NCBI GenBank assembly: GCA_047030855.1
Contig: JBKYIJ010000008.1
Location: forward strand, 1,240,001-1,304,000
Direction of reading: 5' to 3'
Origin: QVMM01 sp047030855
Lineage (GTDB): Bacteria > Bacteroidota > Bacteroidia > Bacteroidales > Dysgonomonadaceae
DNA length: 64,000 nt
In this document: positions 39,301 through 49,404 of the stretch, piece by piece
Layout of the letters: every line of letters begins with the position of its first letter
How positions within the stretch are numbered: the first letter of the stretch is position 1
Notes under the pieces: model-generated
Seen by the model: the letters and a program-made list of their open reading frames with translations, nothing else
The model's database searches: none
Told to the model about the DNA's origin: nothing
Program-made: the position numbers and the translations under genes

Positions 39301-40622
39301 GGGTAGGGGCACGGTTCAGCAATACAGGATGCCCTTTCATTACATACTCGAGGATGTCCCATACAACAGGTTCTTTGCGATCTACTATTTTTTTAGCGGA
39401 CTTTACCGTTTTTACTATACCGCGTTCTATCATCTTTCTGATGATAAACGGCTTGTACAGTTCTGCTGCCATATCTTTAGGCAAACCGCATTCGTGCATT
39501 TTCAGTTCAGGTCCTACGACAATAACCGAACGTGCGGAATAGTCGACACGTTTACCCAACAAGTTCTGACGGAAACGTCCTTGTTTTCCTTTCAGACTGT
39601 CTGAAAGAGATTTCAACGGACGGTTTGCATCTGTCTTTACCGCGCTTGATTTACGCGAATTGTCGAACAAAGAGTCGACAGCTTCCTGTAACATACGCTT
39701 TTCGTTACGCAGGATTACGTCGGGAGCTTTTATGTCAATAAGTCTTTTCAGACGGTTATTTCTGATAATAACGCGGCGATATAAATCGTTCAAATCAGAC
39801 GTTGCAAAACGTCCTCCGTCAAGCGGAACAAGCGGACGCAATTCGGGCGGAATGACAGGAACAATTTTTACGATCATCCACTCGGGACGGTTCTTCCCTT
39901 TCGATCCGCGGAAAGCTTCTACTATCTGAAGTTGTTTCAAAGCCTCATTCTTCCTCTGTTGGGAAGTGTCTGTGCTGGCTTTGTGGCGGAGTTGATTTGC
40001 CAAAGAATCCAGATTTATTCTTGCCAAAAGGTCATAGATAGCTTCTGCTCCCATTTTAGCGATGAATTTATTAGGATCGGTATCGTCCAACAACTGATTT
40101 TCTTTCGGAAGCGTATCCAATAAGTTCAGATATTCTTCTTCAGTCAGAAGATCTTTTTCCGCAATGCCTTCACTTTCTTTAATTCCCGGTTGAATTACAA
40201 CATAACGTTCGTAATAGATAATGGAATCAAGTTTTTTTGTTGGTAATCCCAACAGATAACCTATTTTGTTAGGAAGCGATCTGAAATACCAGATATGAGC
40301 AACAGGAACAACCAAGTGGATGTGTCCCGTACGTTCGCGACGAACTTTTTTTCTCTGTTACTTCAACACCGCAACGGTCGCAGACAATTCCTTTATAACG
40401 GATTCTCTTGTATTTTCCGCAGTGGCATTCATAGTCTTTCACCGGTCCGAAAATACGTTCGCAGAACAATCCGTCTCGTTCGGGCTTGTATGTACGATAA
40501 TTTATTGTTTCAGGTTTCAAAACCTCACCGCTTGAGTTCTGTAAAATCTCTTCGGGAGACGCCAAACTCAGGGTAATTTTTGAAAAACTACTCTTTACTT
40601 TATTTTCTTTTCTAAAAGCCAT
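36338..40622 (-). CDS. rpoC: RNA polymerase subunit beta-prime, one frameshift near the N-terminus
   Basis: About 1427 residues across the break. The N-terminal zinc site (CHCGKYKRIRYKGIVCDRC) and the catalytic NADFDGDQMAVH are present, and a second zinc motif lies at CESKRGVCAKCYGRNL. The frame from the ATG at 40622 breaks in an A7 run (plus-strand T at 40346-40352) after GVEVTEKK. With six A it continues VRRERTGHIHLVVPVAHIWY, the expected sequence. Because the gene is essential, the break is very likely an error or is corrected at expression. It is cotranscribed downstream of rpoB. Confidence 0.95.
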
Positions 40623-40707
40623 ATTTCTTTTTTGTATAAAGAGTTATATTTATTATATAAGTAAGATAGTATATGCCCGTAAGGGCATATACTTTATAGA
40701 AGTTGGA

Positions 40708-43700
40708 TTAATCTAATGTAACGCTTAGTCCCAGACCTTTTATTTCGTGCAGAAGCACGTTCAGTGATTCGGGAATACCCGGCTGTGGCATAGGCTCTCC
40801 TTTTTACGATTGCTTCGTAAGCTTTCGAACGTCCCATTACGTCATCCGATTTGATTGTCAGGATTTCCTGCAAGATGTAAGCTGCACCGAACGCTTCAAG
40901 TGCCCAAACTTCCATTTCTCCGAAACGCTGTCCTCCGAATTGGGCTTTACCGCCAAGGGGTTGTTGCGTGATAAGAGAATAAGGACCGATTGAACGGGCG
41001 TGCATTTTGTCTTCAACCATGTGTCCGAGTTTCAGCATATAGATAATACCTACCGTTGCCGGCTGGTCAAATCTGTCGCCGGTTCCCCCGTCGTGCAGAT
41101 AAGCTTTTCCGTAACGCGGAACGCCTGCTTTGTCAGTCCATTCGTTTAAGTCGTCAAGACTTGCACCGTCAAAGATAGGAGTAGAAAATTTCACTCCAAG
41201 CTCTTTTCCTGCCCAACCGAGAACAGTTTCGAATATCTGTCCCAAGTTCATACGGGAAGGCACTCCAAGAGGGTTAAGGACTATATCGACAGGAGTTCCA
41301 TCGGGTAAGAACGGCATATCTTCTTCACGTACAATACGTGAAACGATACCTTTATTACCGTGGCGTCCTGCCATTTTATCCCCAACCTGAACTTTGCGTT
41401 TCTTGGCAACGTAAACCTTAGCTACCTGAACGATTCCTGAAGGAAGTTCGTCACCAATGATTAAGTCGAAACGTTTACGTTTCAATTCTGCATCGAGTTC
41501 TTTATATTTGCGCAGGTAGTTTACGATAACGCCTTTTATCAATTCATTCTTATGCTCATCGGTAGTCCATTTGCTTACCTGAATCGACTCGAAATCAATG
41601 GCTTCCAGTGCGTCTTTTGTAAACTTGGCACCTTTTGCGATAACGTCTACATTCAGATAGTCTTTAACGCCTTGTGAAGTTTTACCTTCTGTGAGCACCA
41701 ATAACTTATCGACAAGCTTTGATTTAAGCTTCGCCATTTTTTCTTCGTACTCTTCATCTAATTTCGGCAATAAAGCTTTGCTGGAAAGTTTGGTTTTCCC
41801 TTTTTTCACAGCTTTAGAGAAAAGATTGGTTCCGATAACAACTCCTTTTAAGGACGGAGATGCTTTCAACGAAGCGTCTTTCACATCGCCTGCTTTGTCC
41901 CCGAAAATTGCACGAAGAAGTTTTTCTTCAGGAGAAGGATCTGATTCTCCTTTAGGAGTGATCTTGCCTATCAGAATATCACCCGGTGCAACGCGTGCGC
42001 CGACACGGATAATGCCTCTTTCGTCAAGATCTTTTGTTGCATCTTCGCTGACATTCGGTATATCCGAAGTCAGTTCTTCGAGTCCTCGTTTTGTTTCACG
42101 AACATCCAGAGAGAATTCTTCTACGTGTACAGATGTAAATATATCTTCACGTACGATTCTTTCATTCAATACGATCGCATCCTCAAAGTTATAACCTTTC
42201 CATGGCATGAATGCGACTTTCAGGTTCTTACCAAGAGCAAGTTCTCCGTTTTCTGTCGAATACCCTTCGGTAAGGATTTGCCCTGCTGTTACGCGATCGC
42301 CTTTGCGACATGTCGGACGTAAGTCGATAGTCGTATTTTGGTTGGTTTTCCTGAATTTAGGAATCTGATATGTTTTTACGGCATCGTCGAAGCTGATAAA
42401 TTCTTCATCTTCGTTTCTGTCGTATTTGATTTTTATAGTATCGGCATCCACATAAACGACTTCTCCTTCACCTTCTGCTACGACTTGTGTTCTGGAGTCT
42501 TTTATAAGTTGTCCTTCAATGCCTGTGCCTACGATAGGCGCTTCTGTACGCATCAACGGAACAGCCTGACGCATCATGTTCGATCCCATCAGGGCACGGT
42601 TTGCGTCGTCATGCTCCAAGAATGGAATGAGCGAAGCGGCAATAGATGCGATCTGCGTAGGCGAAACGTCCATTAATTCCACTTCCTCAGGAGCAACAAC
42701 AGGATAATCGGCATCCTGACGTGCTTTCACACGATTGCGGATAAATGTTCCGTCATTGTTCAGCGGTGCATTTCCCTGAGCGATTATCTTGTCCTCTTCT
42801 TCTTCGGCGGCTAAGTAAACAATTCCGTTGTCAGATAAATCTACTTTTGCACTTTCTACCTTACGGTATGGAGTTTCGATGAATCCGAGATCGTTTATTT
42901 TAGCATATACGCAAAGGGAAGAAATAAGTCCGATATTCGGTCCTTCAGGCGTTTCGATAGGACAAAGACGTCCGTAGTGTGTATAGTGTACGTCACGTAC
43001 TTCGAAACCTGCTCTTTCGCGGGAAAGTCCGCCCGGTCCTAAAGCTGACATACGACGCTTGTGCGTAATCTCAGCCAATGGATTTGTCTGATCCATGAAC
43101 TGGGACAGTGCGTTTGTTCCGAAGAATGTATTAACTACCGATGATATTGTCTTGGCATTGATAAGATCCACAGGAGTAAACACTTCATTGTCGCGGACAT
43201 TCATTCTTTCACGAATGATACGAGCCATACGATTCAGCCCTACACCGAACTGGTTGTAAAGCTGCTCGCCTACTGTACGTACGCGGCGGTTGCTCAAGTG
43301 GTCAATATCGTCAACGATCGCTTTAGAGTTTATCAGCTCGATCAGATATTTGATGATTTCAATAATATCTTCTTTAGTCAATACTCTGATATCTTCGCTT
43401 GTAGACAGATTTAATTTTTTATTTAATCTGTAACGCCCAACTTCTCCGAGATCGTAACGCTTTTCCGAAAAGAAAAGGTTGTTTATGACTTCGCGTGCAC
43501 TTGCATCGTCTGCAGGTTCTGCACTTCGAAGCTGGCGGTATATGTGACGCACTGCATCAATTTCCGAGTTGCTCGGGTCTTTTTGCAATGTATTATATAT
43601 GATAGTATAGTCCGAACTGTTTTGAGTATCCTTATGCAAAAGGATTGACTGAACGTCCGATTCCAGAATGGCATCAATGTGCTCTTGTTCCAAAATCGTT

Positions 43701-44521
43701 TCACGTTCGATGATAACCTCGTTACGTTCGATAGAAGTAACTTCACCTGTGTCTTCGTCAACAAAATCTTCCATCCATGTTTTAAGAATTCTGGCAGCCA
43801 GTTTTCTTCCAAGAACTTTTTTCAGATTTTGCTTAGTTACTTTAATTTCTTCTGCAAGATCGAAAATTTCAAGAATGTTTTTGTCACTCTCGAAACCGAT
43901 AGCACGAAGCAATGTTGTAACCGGTAATTTCTTTTTACGGTCGATATAGGCATACATCACACTGTTAATGTCTGTAGCGAATTCGATCCATGATCCCTTG
44001 AACGGTATGATACGGGCGGAATAAAGTTTTGTTCCGTTTGCATGCAAACTTTGTCCGAAAAATACGCCCGGAGAACGGTGAAGCTGAGAAACCACAACGC
44101 GTTCGGCTCCATTTATCACAAATGTGCCTTTTTCTGTCATATAGGGAACCAATCCAAGATAAACGTCTTGGATAACAGTATCAAAATCTTCGTGATCAGG
44201 ATCCGTACAATATAGTTTTAGTTTTGCCTTAAGCGGTACGCTATAAGTCAACCCTCTTTCGATACATTCTTCTATCGTATAGCGGGGAGGGTCGATGAAA
44301 TAATCCAAAAATTCCAATACGAAATTATTTCTTGTATCGGTTATCGGGAAATTTTCAGCAAAAACTTTGTACAGGCCTTCTTTCTTTCTTTTTTCTGGTG
44401 GAGTATCTAACTGCAAAAAGTCTCTAAACGACTTTAATTGTACTTCAAGAAAATCCGGGTAGTGGAGTGGATTTTTGATTGAAGCAAAGTTTATTCTTTT
44501 TGTATTTGTTGTTGAAGACAT
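40708..44521 (-). CDS. rpoB: RNA polymerase subunit beta, one frameshift close to the C-terminus
   Basis: The full-length beta subunit begins MSSTTNTKRINFASIKNPLH. The rifampicin region (FFGTNALSQFMDQTNPLAEITHKRR) and SALGPGGLSRERAGFEVRDV are intact. Near the end, an A5 run (plus-strand T at 40801-40805) shifts the frame to an unrelated tail ending at 40694. With four A the sequence reads VKGEPMPQPGIPESLNVLLH to a TAA at 40708-40710, the conserved C-terminus that contacts beta-prime. The frame-restored end is given here. Confidence 0.96.
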
Positions 44522-44570
44522 GTGGAATACTTGATATATTATGAACTTATTTTTTTTGACACAAAAAGGC

Positions 44571-44596
44571 TAAGAACCTTTTTTACAAGGTTCTTA
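44571..44596 (-). terminator. Hairpin between rplL and rpoB (probable attenuator)
   Basis: A perfect 10-bp stem (TAAGAACCTT / AAGGTTCTTA, 6-nt loop) lies 30 bp after the rplL stop, followed on the minus strand by GCCTTTTTG. Many bacteria have a partial terminator here that sets the L12:RNAP ratio. Confidence 0.7.
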
Positions 44597-44625
44597 ACCA
44601 TATATCCTGGTTACAGGTCAGTATG

Positions 44626-45000
44626 TTACTTAAGTTCAACTTCAGCTCCAGCTTCTTCCAGTTGTTTTTTCAATGAATCTGCTTCATCTTTAGTTACACC
44701 TTTTTTCAATTCGCTTGGAGCAGCGTCAACTAAGTCTTTAGCTTCTTTCAAACCTAAACCTGCAAGTTCTTTTACTGCTTTAACTACTGCTAATTTATTT
44801 GCTCCCGCTGATTTCAAAATTACATCAAAAGAATCTTTTACTTCTTCAGCAGCACCAGCAGCAGCTGGTCCGGCAGCAACAGCAACAGCGGCTGCAGCAG
44901 GTTCGATTCCGTATTCTGTTTTTAAAATCTCAGCAAGTTCGCTAACTTCTTTTACAGTCAAATTTACTAATTGTTCAGCAAAAGCTTTCAAATCTGCCAT
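44626..45000 (-). CDS. rplL: 50S ribosomal protein L7/L12
   Basis: A 124-residue stalk protein with an N-terminal dimerisation helix (EQLVNLTVKEVSELAEILKTEYG), an Ala-rich hinge and a C-terminal domain (FDVILKSAGANKLAVVKAVKELAGLGLKEAKDLV). It recruits translation factors to the ribosome. It is 39 bp after rplJ, with the attenuator-like hairpin before rpoB. Confidence 0.97.
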   Translation of the reverse strand: MADLKAFAEQLVNLTVKEVSELAEILKTEYGIEPAAAAVAVAAGPAAAGAAEEVKDSFDVILKSAGANKLAVVKAVKELAGLGLKEAKDLVDAAPSELKKGVTKDEADSLKKQLEEAGAEVELK

Positions 45001-45039
45001 TTTTTGTATGTTTTAAAGTGTTATTACTTTTTTGTTTAT

Positions 45040-45556
45040 TTATCTGTTTGATAGAGTTTCTAAAACTCCGTGGATGGTAGAACCACCCGATTGAAGAGCC
45101 GAAATAACATTCTTGGCCGGTGCTTGCAAGGCTGCAATAACATCGCCGATAAGTTCGTTCTTGCTCTTTATGTTTACCAATGCTTTAAGATTGTCAGCAC
45201 CCACATAAAAGCTTTCTTGTACATAAGCTGCTTTCAGTGAAGGGATTCCTTCTTTTTCCCGCAAACTTTTCGATAAGTTTAGCCGGAGCATTAGCTACAT
45301 TAGAAAACATGATAGCTGTATTTTCTTTCAGGACAGAAGTCAATTCAGAAAAATCGCCGTCTAACGATTCCAATGCTTTTTGTAGTAGAGTATTTTTAAC
45401 AACCAACAGCTTTATGTCTTGTTTGGAACACTCGCGTCTTAGCTGACTTGTTTTCGCTGCATTTAATGAAGCGATATTAGTCAGGTAAAAGTTGTCGTAT
45501 TCTTTTATAGTTGCTGCGATTGATTCTACAATAGCGCTTTTTTCTTCCTTTCTCAT
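45040..45556 (-). CDS. rplJ: 50S ribosomal protein L10, one frameshift
   Basis: L10, about 171 residues across the break, anchors L7/L12 to the ribosome. The N-terminal part (MRKEEKSAIVESIAATIKEY to KLIEKFAGK) is normal. At an A5 run (plus-strand T at 45253-45257) the frame shifts to RRNPFTESS and stops. With four A it reads GKEGIPSLKAAYVQESFYVG to the stop at 45040. The gene is essential or nearly so, which argues for sequence error. It is 14 bp after rplA. Confidence 0.94.
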
Positions 45557-45570
45557 AATGTAAGTCTTTT

Positions 45571-46269
45571 TTAGATTTCTTCTACTGTTTTAGGATCAAT
45601 TTTGATTCCCGGACTCATAGTGCTTGAAAGGAAAACACTCTTCACATAAGTACCTTTTGCTGCAGTTGGTTTCAACTTGATCAACGTTGCTATAAATTCT
45701 TTAGCATTGTCTCTGATTTGATCCGCACTGAACGATACTTTTCCTATAGATGCGTGAATGATGCCGGCTTTGTCTACTTTAAAATCGATTTTACCCGATT
45801 TTACTTCAGTCACAGCTTTGGCAACATCCATTGTCACAGTTCCGCTTTTAGGGTTTGGCATCAAGCCTCTTGGTCCTAATACGCGACCTAAGGCACCGAT
45901 CTTTCCCATAATAGCAGGTTGCGTAATGATTACGTCGATATCAGTCCATCCGCCTTTGATCTTTTCGATATACTCGTCAAGACCTACGTAGTCGGCTCCG
46001 GCTTCTGTAGCGGCAGCTTCTGCGTCGGGCGAACATAATACCAATACTCTCACTTGCTTTCCTGTTCCATGAGGAAGAGATACTACCCCTCTCACCATTT
46101 GGTTAGCTTTTCTCGGATCAACACCAAGGCGAACATCTATATCCACAGAAGAATCAAACTTAGTTGTGGTTATTTCCTTAACTAAAGCTGAAGCTTCTTT
46201 GAGCGAATAAGATTTTCCTGCTTCAATTTTACTGAAAGCTAACTTCTGTTTTTTTGTAAGTTTACTCAT
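45571..46269 (-). CDS. rplA: 50S ribosomal protein L1
   Basis: A 232-residue L1 with the conserved motifs SVDIDVRLGVDPRKANQMVRG, LPHGTGK and GRVLGPRGLMPNPKSGTV. It builds the L1 stalk and represses its own operon. It is 20 bp after rplK, in the canonical order rplK-rplA-rplJ-rplL-rpoB-rpoC. Confidence 0.97.
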   Translation of the reverse strand: MSKLTKKQKLAFSKIEAGKSYSLKEASALVKEITTTKFDSSVDIDVRLGVDPRKANQMVRGVVSLPHGTGKQVRVLVLCSPDAEAAATEAGADYVGLDEYIEKIKGGWTDIDVIITQPAIMGKIGALGRVLGPRGLMPNPKSGTVTMDVAKAVTEVKSGKIDFKVDKAGIIHASIGKVSFSADQIRDNAKEFIATLIKLKPTAAKGTYVKSVFLSSTMSPGIKIDPKTVEEI

Positions 46270-46289
46270 TTCTCGTAATTGAAGTTTAG

Positions 46290-46733
46290 TTATTTAACAT
46301 CCGGGAAAGCCCCTTTTACTGTGATCCCCATACTTCTCGCTGTACCTGCAACCATCTTCATGGCTGACTCTACCGTAAAGCAGTTTAAATCCGTCATCTT
46401 ATCTTCGGCGATAGCTTTCACTTGATCCCAAGTGATTTCAGCTATTTTCTTACGATTTGGTTCGGCAGATCCGCTTTTAGCTTTGCATGCTTCAAGTAGT
46501 TGTACTGGCACAGGAGGATTCTTAACAATAAAATCAAAAGACTTGTCGGCATAGTAAGTAATTACCACTGGCAATACTTTTCCGGCTTTGTCTTGAGTTC
46601 TGGCATTAAATTGCTTGCAAAAGTCCATAATGTTAATCCCCTTAGAACCTAAAGCAGGTCCTACAGGAGGAGATGGATTTGCTGCACCGCCTTTAATCTG
46701 TAATTTTAATTGTCCAGCAATTTCTTTAGCCAT
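46290..46733 (-). CDS. rplK: 50S ribosomal protein L11
   Basis: A 147-residue L11 with LKLQIKGGAANPSPPVGPALGSKGINIMDFCKQFNA and the C-terminal rRNA-binding domain (MTDLNCFTVESAMKMVAGTARSMGI). It binds the GTPase-associated centre of 23S rRNA. The 72-bp gap to nusG shows no clear terminator. Confidence 0.97.
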   Translation of the reverse strand: MAKEIAGQLKLQIKGGAANPSPPVGPALGSKGINIMDFCKQFNARTQDKAGKVLPVVITYYADKSFDFIVKNPPVPVQLLEACKAKSGSAEPNRKKIAEITWDQVKAIAEDKMTDLNCFTVESAMKMVAGTARSMGITVKGAFPDVK

Positions 46734-46805
46734 TTCCTTTTTTAATTTAATTTTGATTTAGAAATCAATGAAAAAGAACGATACGAGTGCGTAACAAAGA
46801 ATAAG

Positions 46806-47351
46806 TTATTGTTCTTTTTCTACCTGCATATAAGTTAATTCCAGCGGAGTTTTACGTCCGAAGATCTTAACCATTAGTTTAAGTTTCTTTTTCTCGGCAT
46901 TCACTTCTTCCACTACGCCTGAAAATCCGCTGAAAGGACCATTGGTGACTTTCACATTTTCTCCGACATAGTACTGAACATCCATTTCCCCGTCCTGCTC
47001 TTCCAATTCGTCCATTGTCCCGAGTATACGGTTCAATTCCGATTGTTTCAGCGGTTGAGGGTTCGTGGTGTTCGGTAGAAATCCTGCCACATAATTGATA
47101 TTTTTCAGTTCATGAATAACTTCACCAACCAAAGCCGCTTCTATTAAAATATAACCGGGCAGATAAGGTTTCTCTCTGAGAACCTTTTTCCCGTTACGAA
47201 TAATATAAGTCTTTTCAGTTGGAATAAGAACCTGAGAAATATACTTTCCTAAGTCAGTTTTTTTCATCTCTGCCTCAAGATATTCTTTGACTTTCGTTTC
47301 TTTTCCACTAACGGCACGCAGAACGTACCATTTTTTTTCGATTTCAGTCAT
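46806..47351 (-). CDS. nusG: Transcription termination/antitermination protein NusG
   Basis: A 181-residue NusG with an N-terminal NGN domain (KWYVLRAVSGKETKVKEYLEAE, LPGYILIEA) and a C-terminal KOW domain (GENVKVTNGPFSGFSGVVEEVNAEKKKLKL). It couples RNA polymerase to Rho or the ribosome. It is 18 bp after secE. Confidence 0.96.
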   Translation of the reverse strand: MTEIEKKWYVLRAVSGKETKVKEYLEAEMKKTDLGKYISQVLIPTEKTYIIRNGKKVLREKPYLPGYILIEAALVGEVIHELKNINYVAGFLPNTTNPQPLKQSELNRILGTMDELEEQDGEMDVQYYVGENVKVTNGPFSGFSGVVEEVNAEKKKLKLMVKIFGRKTPLELTYMQVEKEQ

Positions 47352-47369
47352 TATCTGTAAGTTAGAGAA

Positions 47370-47561
47370 TTAAACAACCCCGTAGAAAAGCTTAAGTGCC
47401 CATTCGAATAAAGAATCCACGCCAAATATAATTACAGCCATTATGAGGGAAGCAACCATAACGATAACTGCACTATTTGACAATTCTGCTCTTGTAGGCC
47501 AAGAAACTTTGTATACAAGTTCGTTGTAACAACCTTTTACGTAATTTATAAGTTTTTTCAT
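47370..47561 (-). CDS. secE: Preprotein translocase subunit SecE
   Basis: A 63-residue single-span SecE with the conserved amphipathic segment YNELVYKVSWPTRAELSNSAVIVMVAS followed by a transmembrane helix. It is an essential part of the SecYEG channel, between tRNA-Trp and nusG as expected. Confidence 0.95.
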   Translation of the reverse strand: MKKLINYVKGCYNELVYKVSWPTRAELSNSAVIVMVASLIMAVIIFGVDSLFEWALKLFYGVV

Positions 47562-47577
47562 TGAAAATGAAGTTTTG

Positions 47578-47650
47578 CACGGGTTGAGAGACTCGAACTC
47601 CCGACACCTGGTTTTGGAGACCAGTGCTCTACCAACTGAGCTAAACCCGT
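47578..47650 (-). tRNA. tRNA-Trp (CCA)
   Basis: A 73-nt cloverleaf with acceptor ACGGGTT/AACCCGT, anticodon stem CTGGT/ACCAG with loop CTCCAAA (anticodon CCA), and TTCGAGT in the T loop. It is in the usual place between tuf and secE. A 3' CCA is not encoded. Confidence 0.97.
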
Positions 47651-47654
47651 AGAT

Positions 47655-47681
47655 AAAGCCGATTGTGAATCAATCGGCTTT
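47655..47681 (-). terminator. Hairpin between tuf and tRNA-Trp
   Basis: An 11-bp stem AAAGCCGATTG / CAATCGGCTTT with a 5-nt loop. The T run is longer on the plus strand, so termination of tuf transcription may be partial. Confidence 0.6.
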
Positions 47682-47694
47682 TTATTATAAGATA

Positions 47695-48882
47695 TTATCC
47701 AAGAACTTCAGTTATCTGTCCAGCACCTACTGTACGTCCACCTTCGCGAATAGCGAAACGAAGACCTACGTTACAAGCTACCGGGTAGATCAATTCTACA
47801 GTAATTGTCAAGTTGTCACCGGGCATAACCATATCTGTTCCTTCCGGAAGAGTGATTTCACCAGTCACGTCTAACGTACGCAAATAGAATTGAGGACGAT
47901 ATTTGTTATGGAATGGAGTGTGACGACCACCTTCTTCTTTCTTAAGGATATACACCTCAGCTTTGAATGTAGTGTGAGGAGTAATTTTTCCCGGGTGGCA
48001 AATTACCATACCACGCTTGATTTCGTCTTTGTCGATGCCACGAAGAAGAAGACCTACGTTGTCACCGGCTTGTCCGTCGTCAAGAATCTTACGGAACATC
48101 TCAACTCCTGTAACAACTGATTTTTTACCTTCAGATCCAAGACCGATGATTTGAACTTCTTCACCAGTTTTGATTTTACCAGTTTCGATACGACCTGTTG
48201 CAACTGTACCACGACCTGTGATAGAGAACACGTCTTCAACCGGCATAAGGAATGGTTTGTCAACATCACGTTCTGGAAGCGGAATCCAAGTGTCAACAGC
48301 GTTCATAAGCTCCATTACTTGTTCTTCCCATTGTTCGATTCCGTTCAATGCTCCAAGTGCAGATCCGCGGATAACAGGAGTGTTGTCTCCGTCGAAATCG
48401 TAGAATGAAAGAAGTTCTCTCATTTCCATTTCAACAAGTTCCAACATTTCTTCGTCGTCAACGATATCGCATTTGTTCATGAATACAACCAGTCTTGGAA
48501 CGTTTACCTGACGTGCAAGAAGGATGTGTTCACGAGTTTGAGGCATAGGACCGTCAGTTGCAGCAACTACGATAATAGCACCGTCCATCTGAGCAGCACC
48601 GGTTACCATGTTCTTTACATAGTCGGCGTGTCCCGGACAGTCAACGTGTGCGTAGTGACGATTAGCAGTTTCATATTCAACGTGTGAAGTATTGATTGTA
48701 ATACCACGTTCTTTTTCTTCTGGAGCATTGTCGATCTGATCGAAAGATTTTACTTCAGAAAGACCTTTTTTTGCCAATACTGTTGTAATAGCAGCAGTCA
48801 ATGTAGTTTTACCGTGGTCTACGTGACCGATTGTACCGATATTTACGTGTGGTTTCGACCGGTTAAAATGTTCTTTTGCCAT
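47695..48882 (-). CDS. tuf: Elongation factor Tu
   Basis: A 395-residue EF-Tu with G1 GHVDHGKTTL, G3 DCPGHADYVKNM and G4 NKCD, plus the beta-barrel domains ending RTVGAGQITEVLG. It delivers aminoacyl-tRNA to the ribosome. It lies downstream of three tRNA genes and upstream of tRNA-Trp/secE, the classical tufB arrangement. Confidence 0.98.
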   Translation of the reverse strand: MAKEHFNRSKPHVNIGTIGHVDHGKTTLTAAITTVLAKKGLSEVKSFDQIDNAPEEKERGITINTSHVEYETANRHYAHVDCPGHADYVKNMVTGAAQMDGAIIVVAATDGPMPQTREHILLARQVNVPRLVVFMNKCDIVDDEEMLELVEMEMRELLSFYDFDGDNTPVIRGSALGALNGIEQWEEQVMELMNAVDTWIPLPERDVDKPFLMPVEDVFSITGRGTVATGRIETGKIKTGEEVQIIGLGSEGKKSVVTGVEMFRKILDDGQAGDNVGLLLRGIDKDEIKRGMVICHPGKITPHTTFKAEVYILKKEEGGRHTPFHNKYRPQFYLRTLDVTGEITLPEGTDMVMPGDNLTITVELIYPVACNVGLRFAIREGGRTVGAGQITEVLG

Positions 48883-48999
48883 AATAAAATGTTGTTATTT
48901 AATTAAATGATTGCTTTTTATTTAAATCTTACCAAACAATTTTACATAAAAATCTGTTCTTTAAAAAATATTGAACAGCAAAAGTTTAAAATAATCTTG

Positions 49000-49071
<72 letters not shown>

Positions 49072-49076
49072 AATAG

Positions 49077-49149
49077 AGCGGGAGACGGGGCTCAAACCCG
49101 CGACCCTCAGCTTGGAAGGCTAATGCTCTATCAACTGAGCTACTCCCGC
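49077..49149 (-). tRNA. tRNA-Gly (TCC)
   Basis: A 73-nt cloverleaf with acceptor GCGGGAG/CTCCCGC and anticodon loop CTTCCAA (TCC). It is 5 bp from tRNA-Thr(GGT). Confidence 0.96.
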
Positions 49150-49243
49150 ATTCCTCAGTTTTTTTCAATACAGTAAGATGGAAACAGTGAAATGTACTAT
49201 GCCGTAAAAATCGCTTCCCATCTATCATTTCTCCTTCATTTTG

Positions 49244-49317
49244 AGCCTCTTGTCGGATTCGAACCAACGACCCCGAGATTACAAATCACGTGCTCTGGCC
49301 AGCTGAGCTAAAGAGGC
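49244..49317 (-). tRNA. tRNA-Thr (TGT)
   Basis: A 74-nt cloverleaf with acceptor GCCTCTT/AAGAGGC and anticodon loop TTTGTAA (TGT). It is the first gene of the tRNA-tuf unit, 94 bp from tRNA-Gly. That gap has no tRNA-Tyr. Confidence 0.95.
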
Positions 49318-49356
49318 TTATGTCTAAAGTCGCCTTTTCTTCAAGTGAAACGGCGA

Positions 49357-49387
49357 CAAAAATAGAAATTATTTTTTTAATTTCAAA
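49357..49387 (-). promoter_or_regulatory. Promoter of the tRNA-Thr/Gly/Thr-tuf unit
   Basis: Read on the minus strand: TTTG, 19-bp spacer, TATTTTTG. This is a full match to the Bacteroidota TTTG-N19-TAnnTTTG promoter. Transcription would begin near 49351, about 35 bp before tRNA-Thr(TGT). It lies 17 bp after the frame-corrected stop of the SGNH gene. A GTCGCC/GGCGAC hairpin (49329-49357) abuts it. Confidence 0.75.
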
Positions 49388-49404
49388 ACTTTATTCTCTT
49401 TATT

